A stretch of DNA of 10,100 bases from Paracoccaceae bacterium (GTDB lineage Bacteria; Pseudomonadota; Alphaproteobacteria; Rhodobacterales; Rhodobacteraceae). The notes below the pieces were generated by a model. The model did not search any database and was not told the DNA's origin. It saw only the letters and a program-made list of their open reading frames with translations. Every line of letters begins with the position of its first letter. The stretch's first letter is position 1. The DNA lies in the NCBI GenBank assembly GCA_027069385.1, contig JALXER010000201.1, forward strand, positions 1-10,100. Reading direction: 5' to 3'. Positions 1 through 4,801 of the stretch are shown in pieces. The translations under genes were made by a program, and so were the position numbers.

Positions 1-99
1 CACCAGAATAATGCCGCCCCCCACGCCCAGCAGCCCGGCAATAATTCCGGCCACGAATCCGATTGCCAGCATGATCACGATAATAAGGGTCAGTTCCAT
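1..99 (-). CDS. TauE/SafE-family membrane permease, N-terminal 33 residues (runs off the window)
   Basis: Only the first 33 codons are present; the frame is open to base 1. The peptide is a hydrophobic first membrane segment (about residues 4-24) followed by a glycine-rich stretch GLLGVGGGIILV (residues 22-33). That motif after the first helix is the hallmark of the TauE/SafE (DUF81) family, inner-membrane exporters or permeases often linked to sulfite, sulfoacetate or other organic anions. The substrate cannot be inferred from this fragment. The start ATG (99-97) is set by a strong Shine-Dalgarno AAGGAG (110-105) five bases upstream. Both the SD and the start codon lie inside the last codons of dusA, so the two genes overlap by 10 nt and are probably translationally coupled in one minus-strand operon. 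The family call rests on a short but distinctive motif. Confidence 0.8.
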   Translation of the reverse strand, partial: MELTLIIVIMLAIGFVAGIIAGLLGVGGGIILV

Positions 100-1076
100 G
101 ATGGCTCCTTTGTGGCCATTTCGGCCAATGCAGTTTCGATCAGTTCCGGCCCTGCCCCGTCCAGATGCGCCCGCGTAGACAGCACCCGCCGCCAGACCCG
201 CGCACCGGGCTTGCCGGCAAACGCCCCGAGCATATGGCGGGTAATCTGGTTCAGGCGCGCGCCTTTGGACATCTGCGCCTCGATATAGGGCATCATGGCG
301 CGCACCGCTGCCACGATATCGCGATCCGGCCCGTCCGCAAAGATGCGCCGGTCGGTCTGGGCCAGAATATCGGCCGGCCGGTGATAGGCAGCACGCCCGA
401 TCATTACCCCGTCCACGCCGTTATCCAGATGGGTTCGGGCCTGCTCCAGACTGTCAACCCCGCCATTCAGGCAGATTTCCAGCGCCGGAAACGCCACCTT
501 CATCTCATAGACCAGCGGATAGTCGAGCGGCGGCACATCGCGGTTCTGCTTCGGGCTAAGCCCCTGTAGCCACGCCTTGCGCGCATGGATGGTAAAGCTG
601 CGCACCCCCGCGCCCGCCACGATTTCCAGAAAATGCGGCAGGGTTTCCTGCGGGGTTTGCTCGTCAACCCCGATCCGGCACTTGACGGTAATCTCGGCCC
701 CCTGCCCCTGCATGGCCGCCAGACAAGCCGCCACCAGCGCCGGTTGTTCCATCAGAACCGCGCCAAAGCTGCCCGATTGCACCCGATCCGATGGGCAGCC
801 CACATTGAGGTTCACCTCGCCATAGCCATAGCCCGCGGCAATGCGCACGGCCTGCGCCAGTTGTGCCGGATCCGAACCGCCCAGCTGCAAGGCCAGCGGC
901 TGCTCGACAGGGTCAAACCCCAGCAGCCGGTCGCGATCGCCATGCACAACCGCCGCCGCCGTCACCATTTCGGTATAAAGCAGGGTGTGGCGGCTTAGTA
1001 GACGATGGAAATAACGGCAATGCCGGTCTGTCCAGTCCATCATCGGCGCAACAGAAAGCGTGCGGTTTATACTCAT
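90..1076 (-). CDS. dusA: tRNA-dihydrouridine(20/20a) synthase DusA
   Basis: Flavoenzyme that reduces uridine to dihydrouridine in the D-loop of tRNA using FMN and NADPH (family knowledge; cytoplasmic). The 328-residue product is close to the usual DusA length of about 330. Visible motifs: the N-terminal SVAPMMDWTDRHCRYFHR (8-25); the catalytic cysteine Cys94 in NVGCPSDRVQ; Lys132 in TVKCRIG; the DusA-type signature IHARKAWLQGLSPKQNR (163-179), which separates DusA from DusB and DusC; the FMN-phosphate loops NGGVDS (204-209) and GVMIGRAAYHRP (223-234); and the C-terminal ITRHMLGAFAGKPGARVWRR (278-297). An in-frame start 26 codons upstream exists, but homology begins at MSINRTLSVAP, and a GGGGGA SD precedes this ATG (1076-1074). 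The gene is divergent from the metallo-hydrolase and overlaps the downstream permease. The locus is otherwise ordinary. Confidence 0.96.
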   Translation of the reverse strand: MSINRTLSVAPMMDWTDRHCRYFHRLLSRHTLLYTEMVTAAAVVHGDRDRLLGFDPVEQPLALQLGGSDPAQLAQAVRIAAGYGYGEVNLNVGCPSDRVQSGSFGAVLMEQPALVAACLAAMQGQGAEITVKCRIGVDEQTPQETLPHFLEIVAGAGVRSFTIHARKAWLQGLSPKQNRDVPPLDYPLVYEMKVAFPALEICLNGGVDSLEQARTHLDNGVDGVMIGRAAYHRPADILAQTDRRIFADGPDRDIVAAVRAMMPYIEAQMSKGARLNQITRHMLGAFAGKPGARVWRRVLSTRAHLDGAGPELIETALAEMATKEPSWN

Positions 1077-1166
1077 GGTCCCCCGGGGCGCGGCTGTCGG
1101 GCCAAATCGGCCCTTTAAGCGTTGCTCATAATATGTAATCGTAACGAAAAACAAGGGAGACTTACC

Positions 1167-2141
1167 ATGACACTTTTGCGCCCCACCCGTCGGGACATCC
1201 TGAAAATGAGCGCCGCCGCGCCGTTACTTGGCATGGCCGCGCCGGTTTTGGCCGATATTGGCGGACCGGCAGGGGCGCAATCGGGCCATTTCCGCTTTAC
1301 CCTGGGCGAGGCCCGCCTGACCGTGGTATCGGACGGGTATTTTACCGCGCCCGTATCGGGCGTCGGGGTCAATGCGGACCCTGCCGAGGTCCGCGCCTTT
1401 ATGGAGGCGCATTTCCTGCTGGAAAACGACCGGGTGATGAACCACACCAACCACCTGATCATAGAGCTGGGCGATGCAAAGGTGCTGGTCGATGTCGGCT
1501 CGGGCAAGCGGATTTACGAGGATACGGCCGGCAACCTGCTGGCCAATATGGAGGCCGCCGGTTTCGCGCAAGAGGACATCACCCATGTGGTGCTGACTCA
1601 CGCCCACCCCGACCATGTCTGGGGCACGCGCGACGATTTTGACGATGTGGTGTTTCCGGATGCGCAATATGTGACGGGCCGGTTTGAACATGACTGGTGG
1701 ATGAAACCCGGGCGCGTGGACGAAGTCCCCGAAGCCATGCAGCAACTGGTGGTCGGGGCGGTAAACTCCCTGACCCCGATCCAGCCGCAACTGACCATGG
1801 CCGAGGATGGTCACGAGGTCGTCCCCGGCATTACCATGATGGCAACGCACGGGCACACATTGGGGCATATGTCACTGCATATCGAAAGCGCCGGCGAACA
1901 GTTGCTGGTGCTGGCCGACAGCTCGCGGCGCGCCTATCTGAATTTCGCCCATCCCGAATGGGTTGGCTCGGTCGATATGGACCCCGAAGAAACCGTTACC
2001 AGCCGCCGCCGGACCCTTGACATGGCCGCGACCGACAGAATTGCCGTGCTTGGCTATCACTTCCCCTTCCCCGGTGTCGGGCATGTGGTGACCGAAGGAA
2101 GCGCCTACCGGTTCATTCCCGCATTGTGGCGCTGGGAATAG
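1167..2141 (+). CDS. Tat-exported MBL-fold metallo-hydrolase
   Basis: 324-residue metallo-beta-lactamase-fold hydrolase predicted to act in the periplasm. The N-terminus carries a twin-arginine signal: TRRDILKM (7-14), a hydrophobic stretch (about 15-27) and an A-x-A-like site at VLA|D near residue 29. The binuclear metal site is complete: THAHPDH (144-150: His145, His147, Asp149, His150), His230 in HGHTLGH, bridging Asp251 in LADSS and His298 in GYHFPFPG. This arrangement resembles the methyl parathion hydrolase/AHL-lactonase-like branch rather than a true beta-lactamase. The substrate (lactone, organophosphate or other ester) cannot be read from the sequence. The start ATG was chosen for the SD AAGGGAGA (1153-1160) and because the Tat signal begins there; an in-frame start 15 codons upstream has no support. 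It stands alone, divergent from dusA. Fold and export are well supported; substrate is unknown. Confidence 0.9.
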   Translation: MTLLRPTRRDILKMSAAAPLLGMAAPVLADIGGPAGAQSGHFRFTLGEARLTVVSDGYFTAPVSGVGVNADPAEVRAFMEAHFLLENDRVMNHTNHLIIELGDAKVLVDVGSGKRIYEDTAGNLLANMEAAGFAQEDITHVVLTHAHPDHVWGTRDDFDDVVFPDAQYVTGRFEHDWWMKPGRVDEVPEAMQQLVVGAVNSLTPIQPQLTMAEDGHEVVPGITMMATHGHTLGHMSLHIESAGEQLLVLADSSRRAYLNFAHPEWVGSVDMDPEETVTSRRRTLDMAATDRIAVLGYHFPFPGVGHVVTEGSAYRFIPALWRWE

Positions 2142-2145
2142 CGGG

Positions 2146-2169
2146 GTGGCGGGCTGAAGCCCGCCCTAC
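2146..2169. repeat. REP-like palindrome, copy 1 (possible bidirectional terminator)
   Basis: A perfect 8-bp stem, GGCGGGCT (2148-2155) and AGCCCGCC (2158-2165), with a 2-base GA loop, extended on the right to CCCTAC (2164-2169). It sits 6 bases after the metallo-hydrolase stop and before the convergent stop of the outer-membrane protein gene, so it could end transcripts from both sides. There is no T-tract. A second copy with the same frame lies at 2861-2888, which argues for a dispersed palindromic repeat family rather than a one-off terminator. Confidence 0.65.
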
Positions 2170-2189
2170 ATTACGCCACAAAGGCTAAA

Positions 2190-2765
2190 CTAGAACGAGC
2201 TGCGCACACCAAAAACGATGTTGGTTGCATTGAACTCGGCCAGCAGTGCCGGGCCGCCGCCACCAACATCAGCCTGCGAAAATGTGGACAGATATCTGGC
2301 TTCGACGAACAGGCCGAGCCGGTCTGAAACCGCATATCTGGCACCAAGCGCAGCCTGACCACCCATAACGATGTCACGCTCCAGATAGCCCGGGTCGTTG
2401 TAATAGCTTACCTGAACCGCGCCAAGACCGATGCCGCCATAGGCGGTAAACGGACCGTTATTGATGAAATTATACCTGGCCGTAACCAGACCGGCCAGGC
2501 CCGAAATATAGTTTGGCACACAGCAACTATACTCGTTTTTTGTATAGCTGAGTTCAAAGCCGATTTCGAGATTCGGGACAAATACATCGTTTTTCGAGAA
2601 CCCGAGGCCATAGGTGGCACCGGCATCTACGTCGTAAGGGTCATCATCCCATAACAGGTTGTTTGAAAGGGCAATGCCGCCAAAGGCCTCTATATTCCAG
2701 TCCTGAGCGCTGGCAATACCGGTGGTGAGCAACAGAGCCGCCAAAGATCCAATAACACGTTTCAT
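2190..2765 (-). CDS. Small outer-membrane beta-barrel protein (OmpA-like/opacity-type barrel)
   Basis: 191-residue secreted protein. A classic Sec signal peptide (MKRVIGSLAALLLTTGIASA, residues 1-20, cleavage ASA|QD) is followed by alternating hydrophobic/aromatic strands such as WNIEAFGGIAL, LEIGFELSY, GLVTARYNF, FTAYGGIGLGAVQVSYY, GGQAALGARYAV, LGLFVEARYLS and TNIVFGVRSSF. The C-terminal phenylalanine (Phe191) is the usual recognition end for the BAM complex. Length and strand pattern fit an 8-stranded barrel of the outer-membrane beta-barrel/porin-like family; no specific function can be assigned. An unusual adjacent cysteine pair (Cys81-Cys82, in EYSCCVPN) lies in a predicted loop. The start is the second of two in-frame ATGs: the AAAGGA SD is 8 bases upstream of it, while the first ATG (2774) overlaps that SD. 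It has its own promoter and is monocistronic between two palindromes. Confidence 0.85.
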   Translation of the reverse strand: MKRVIGSLAALLLTTGIASAQDWNIEAFGGIALSNNLLWDDDPYDVDAGATYGLGFSKNDVFVPNLEIGFELSYTKNEYSCCVPNYISGLAGLVTARYNFINNGPFTAYGGIGLGAVQVSYYNDPGYLERDIVMGGQAALGARYAVSDRLGLFVEARYLSTFSQADVGGGGPALLAEFNATNIVFGVRSSF

Positions 2766-2773
2766 AGTAATCA

Positions 2774-2779
2774 TCCTTT
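2774..2779 (-). promoter_or_regulatory. Ribosome binding site deciding the start of the barrel-protein gene
   Basis: AAAGGA on the minus strand lies 8 bases before the ATG at 2765-2763. The alternative in-frame ATG at 2774-2772 shares bases with this SD and so cannot be served by it. The chosen start also places the charged KR of the signal peptide right at the N-terminus. Confidence 0.75.
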
Positions 2780-2798
2780 AATAATTAAACTGTGTTAA

Positions 2799-2826
2799 AG
2801 TGTAGGCCAAGAAAAAAATTAGTCAA
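2799..2826 (-). promoter_or_regulatory. Sigma70-like promoter of the outer-membrane protein gene
   Basis: On the minus strand, TTGACT (2826-2821, 5 of 6 to the -35 consensus) and TACACT (2804-2799, 4 of 6 to the -10 consensus) are separated by 16 bases that include a T-run. It lies in a clearly AT-richer stretch, 34-61 bases before the start codon, giving a short leader. This is the best vegetative promoter match in the window. No transcription data support it; the call is from the sequence alone. Confidence 0.6.
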
Positions 2827-2860
2827 CTCTATCGATTACTTTGAATGCTTGGCCAGTAGG

Positions 2861-2888
2861 GGGTGGTGGGTGCAAGCACCCACCCTAC
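2861..2888. repeat. REP-like palindrome, copy 2
   Basis: A perfect 9-bp stem, GGTGGGTGC (2865-2873) and GCACCCACC (2876-2884), with a 2-base AA loop, flanked by GGGT on the left and ending in CCCTAC (2883-2888). It shares the frame GGTGGYGGG ... CCCRCCCTAC with the copy at 2146-2169 in the same orientation. Where the two copies differ inside the stem, the partner base differs too (T-A versus C-G), so pairing is conserved. It lies 3' of the gamma-glutamyl hydrolase gene and upstream of the barrel-protein promoter. The 69 bases between this element and the hydrolase stop (2889-2957) show nothing I can name. Confidence 0.65.
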
Positions 2889-2957
2889 GGCTGAACGGGC
2901 ATCAGTAAGCGGGATTCATGCCTGGCCCAAGATAATACACCACTGCCGCGCGGGCGG

Positions 2958-3713
2958 TTACCCCTTCAACGCAATCACCCGTCGCAAATCCGCGCCGAAG
3001 GCCTCGAACAGGGGGCGTGAAACTTCGTCATGAGCGGCGTTGTATTCGGGGTGCCATTGCACCGCAAGCGAGAACGCCCTTGCCCCTTCGATATAGATCG
3101 CCTCGGGGGTGTCATCCTCGGCGCGGCCCTCGATCACCACGCGGGGGCCGGGCTGGCAAATGCCCTGACCGTGCAGCGAGTTGACCTCTACCTCTACCGC
3201 GCCGAATATTTCAGCGAACTTGCCGCCATAGCGCAGCATAACCTTGTGCCGGTGGCCGAATTTTTCATCCATGGTGCCATCAACCGGCATCCGGTGGTTC
3301 ATCCGGCCCGGCAGGTCGCGGATCTCGGGGTGGAGCGTGCCGCCAAAGGCAACGTTGAATTCCTGAAACCCGCGGCAAATGCCCAGAATTGGAATGCCGT
3401 GTTCAACGCAATGGCGGATCAGCGGCAGGGTCAGGTTGTCACGATCCATGTCAAAGGCACCATGGGCCTGCGTGGCCTCGTGACCGTAAAACGACGGATG
3501 CACATTGGGCCGCCCGCCGGTAAACACGAACCCGTCGCAGCTTTGGGCAATTTCGTCAATGCTGCCGATCGAGGGCATTGCGGGCACCACCAGTGGCAAC
3601 GCCTTGGCGACCTGCGACACTGCATCGATATTCATCACCCCCGAGGTCTGGGCCGGATAATCTCCGTCCAGCAGCTTGAAATTGCCGATAATCCCAACCG
3701 TTGGTCGTCGCAT
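2958..3713 (-). CDS. Gamma-glutamyl-gamma-aminobutyrate hydrolase family protein (PuuD-like)
   Basis: 251-residue cytoplasmic class I glutamine amidotransferase-fold hydrolase of the PuuD/peptidase C26 family. PuuD cleaves gamma-glutamyl-GABA in the putrescine degradation pathway; other relatives hydrolyse different gamma-glutamyl amides. Visible catalytic residues: nucleophile Cys113 in the elbow GICRGFQEFNV (111-121), and His221 and Glu223 in VQWHPEYN (218-225). Also typical are FVFTGGRPNVHP (62-73), the N-terminal VGIIGNF, and NSLHGQGI (178-185). Length matches the family (about 250). The start ATG (3713-3711) follows an AGAGGG SD. There are no other putrescine genes (PuuA, PuuB, PuuC) nearby, so the true substrate is uncertain. 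The downstream neighbour on the same strand is the barrel-protein gene, which has its own promoter, so this gene appears monocistronic. Confidence 0.87.
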   Translation of the reverse strand: MRRPTVGIIGNFKLLDGDYPAQTSGVMNIDAVSQVAKALPLVVPAMPSIGSIDEIAQSCDGFVFTGGRPNVHPSFYGHEATQAHGAFDMDRDNLTLPLIRHCVEHGIPILGICRGFQEFNVAFGGTLHPEIRDLPGRMNHRMPVDGTMDEKFGHRHKVMLRYGGKFAEIFGAVEVEVNSLHGQGICQPGPRVVIEGRAEDDTPEAIYIEGARAFSLAVQWHPEYNAAHDEVSRPLFEAFGADLRRVIALKG

Positions 3714-3736
3714 GTTGCCCTCTGTTTGCTTGTCCG

Positions 3737-3752
3737 TCCTATTAACATAGGA
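3737..3752. promoter_or_regulatory. Perfect dyad upstream of the gamma-glutamyl hydrolase gene (possible operator)
   Basis: TCCTAT (3737-3742), spacer TAAC and ATAGGA (3747-3752) form a perfect 6-4-6 dyad 24-39 bases before the hydrolase start, where a promoter or operator is expected. No regulator gene is adjacent and I do not recognise the motif. It could equally be a leader hairpin or chance. Confidence 0.3.
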
Positions 3753-3803
3753 TGCCCGGGTTAATTACAAGGCACATTAGTGAATTGTGATTGCCTTTCG
3801 CGC

Positions 3804-3832
3804 TTGCAGCATTGTCTTGCGATGCCTAAAGT
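3804..3832 (+). promoter_or_regulatory. Possible promoter of the DUF465 gene
   Basis: TTGCAG (3804-3809) and TAAAGT (3827-3832) are 17 bases apart and end 34 bases before the start codon. The matches are modest (3 of 6 and 4 of 6), but spacing and position are right and no better candidate is seen in the 3714-3866 gap. Confidence 0.3.
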
Positions 3833-3866
3833 AACCTTAACACTCAAGACAAACGGGAGCAAAAAA

Positions 3867-4106
3867 ATGTCCAACACGCCAAACGAACTCGCGGAAGTTT
3901 TTCCCGGAAAAGAAGACAAAATCCACGAACTGAAGGTGCATAACGCGCATTTTGCCAACCTGATGGAAGCCTATCACGAGTTGAACGGGAAAATCCACCG
4001 CGCCGAGACCGATATCGAGCCGACCAGCGACATGCGGCTGGAAGACCTGCGCAAACGCCGGCTGGCCATTCTGGACGAAATGCTGCCGATGCTAAGTCAG
4101 GATTAA
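3867..4106 (+). CDS. DUF465/YdcH family small protein
   Basis: 79-residue, highly charged, almost wholly helical protein. It matches the DUF465/YdcH family pattern: an N-terminal helix (HELKVHNAHFANLMEAYHELNGKIHRAET, about 20-48) joined by a short linker to a second helix with the family signature LEDLRKRRLAILDEMLPML (58-76). The usual family length is 70-80 residues. Members are widespread in alphaproteobacteria and of unknown molecular function; the shape suggests a helical hairpin or coiled-coil dimer. The ATG is preceded by GGGAG and seven A residues (3855-3866); an in-frame opening 29 codons upstream reads through promoter-like sequence and is not convincing. Its TAA stop interlocks with the phaR stop in a shared TTAA, so the two genes converge with no terminator between them. 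It is divergent from the gamma-glutamyl hydrolase. Confidence 0.87.
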   Translation: MSNTPNELAEVFPGKEDKIHELKVHNAHFANLMEAYHELNGKIHRAETDIEPTSDMRLEDLRKRRLAILDEMLPMLSQD

Positions 4107-4678
4107 CCCTTCATCAGTTTGGATAGCTGCTCCTGCATGGCGGCAAGTTGCGCCTTCAGGCTGTCGAATTCCGATTCCGCCTCGGGGTCCTGCGGGTCGG
4201 CTTCGGGTTTCGGGGTGTTCTGGACAAAGGGCGAGAACATGCTGATGGCGTTCTGCATCCATTCCATGTTGCTTTTCGTCATGCTTTCAAAGCCCGACAT
4301 CATCGGGTTGGCACTGATTGCGCTGGCGATTTGTTCCTGCATTTTGTCATGGTTCTGGGAAAAGGCGCGCATGGATTGCTCCAGATAGCCGGGCACCAGC
4401 CCTTCGAGCGTATCGCCATACATGCCGATCAACTGGCGCAAAAAATTCACCGGTAGCAGGTTTTGCCCCTTGGATTCCTGCTCGAATATGATCTGGGTCA
4501 GAACCGAACGGGTGATATCCTCGCCCGACTTGGCGTCGCGCACCACAAAATCGGTGCCCTCGCGAACCATTTGCGCCAGATGGTCCAACGTTACATAGCA
4601 CGACTTCTCCGTGTTATACAGCCGCCGGTTGGCATACTTCTTGATCACAATGACCTGTTCGTCGCTATCTTCACCCAT
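4103..4678 (-). CDS. phaR: Polyhydroxyalkanoate synthesis repressor PhaR
   Basis: 191-residue DNA-binding regulator of PHA metabolism. In characterised relatives PhaR binds PHA granules or oligomers and represses phasin and other pha genes, often including itself, until polymer accumulates. The N-terminal PHA/PHB accumulation regulator DNA-binding domain is clear at about 9-68, with VIKKYANRRLYNTEKSCYVT (11-30). The second domain (about 73-112) contains LLPVNFLRQLIGMYGDTLEG and YLEQSMRAFSQNH. The C-terminus is an acidic linker (155-170) and a short coiled coil (171-190), fitting oligomerisation or granule contact. The start is the ATG at 4678, six bases after AAGGGGG (4691-4685); an in-frame ATG ten codons upstream (4708) directly abuts a G-run and is poorly placed. 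It is divergent from the PhaC-family gene and overlaps the DUF465 gene by 4 nt at the stops. Confidence 0.93.
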   Translation of the reverse strand: MGEDSDEQVIVIKKYANRRLYNTEKSCYVTLDHLAQMVREGTDFVVRDAKSGEDITRSVLTQIIFEQESKGQNLLPVNFLRQLIGMYGDTLEGLVPGYLEQSMRAFSQNHDKMQEQIASAISANPMMSGFESMTKSNMEWMQNAISMFSPFVQNTPKPEADPQDPEAESEFDSLKAQLAAMQEQLSKLMKG

Positions 4679-4684
4679 GGCGTT

Positions 4685-4691
4685 CCCCCTT
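4685..4691 (-). promoter_or_regulatory. Ribosome binding site deciding the phaR start
   Basis: AAGGGGG on the minus strand, six bases before ATG 4678-4676, favours the 191-residue form over the form starting at 4708. The first conserved PhaR residues begin about ten residues after the chosen start, as in the family. Confidence 0.6.
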
Positions 4692-4729
4692 GAAATCCAT
4701 TCCCCCAAGGTATCGTTCTTTTTCGCGAC

Positions 4730-4755
4730 TGCAACATCTATTTCGCATTTGCAAA
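4730..4755. promoter_or_regulatory. TGC-rich candidate PhaR sites between phaR and the phaC-like gene
   Basis: On the minus strand bases 4737-4730 read ATGTTGCA, identical to the left half of the phaA-proximal palindrome at 5985-5992. Thirteen bases away is TTTGCAAA (4748-4755), a perfect 8-bp palindrome. Characterised PhaR proteins are reported to bind TGC-rich sequences, so these may be operator half-sites for autoregulation and for the divergent gene. No full symmetric site is present here, hence the moderate confidence. Confidence 0.4.
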
Positions 4756-4775
4756 GTCGGATGCTGTGCTAGACT
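4749..4775 (+). promoter_or_regulatory. Possible promoter of the phaC-like gene
   Basis: TTGCAA (4749-4754) and TAGACT (4770-4775) are 15 bases apart; TG at 4766-4767 (TGCTAGACT) makes an extended -10. The short spacer weakens it. Transcription would start near 4782, which would leave the GTG at 4766 outside the transcript and favour the ATG at 4802. The -35 overlaps the TTTGCAAA palindrome. Confidence 0.3.
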
Positions 4776-4801
4776 GGTCCCATGTCCGGATTATTGCCAT
4801 T

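Noticed and set aside
1099..1113. GGGCC-AAATC-GGCCC inverted repeat between dusA and the metallo-hydrolase
   Set aside because: Only 5 bp of GC-only pairing in GC-rich DNA, not tied to a promoter I can identify; probably chance.
3030..3764. Plus-strand open frame opposite the PuuD-like gene
   Set aside because: No motifs, and the minus-strand frame carries the complete Cys-His-Glu amidotransferase site.
4766..4801. GTG start at 4766 for the phaC-like gene
   Set aside because: No convincing SD, and it overlaps the -10-like element of the candidate promoter; ATG 4802 preferred, though its SD is also weak.
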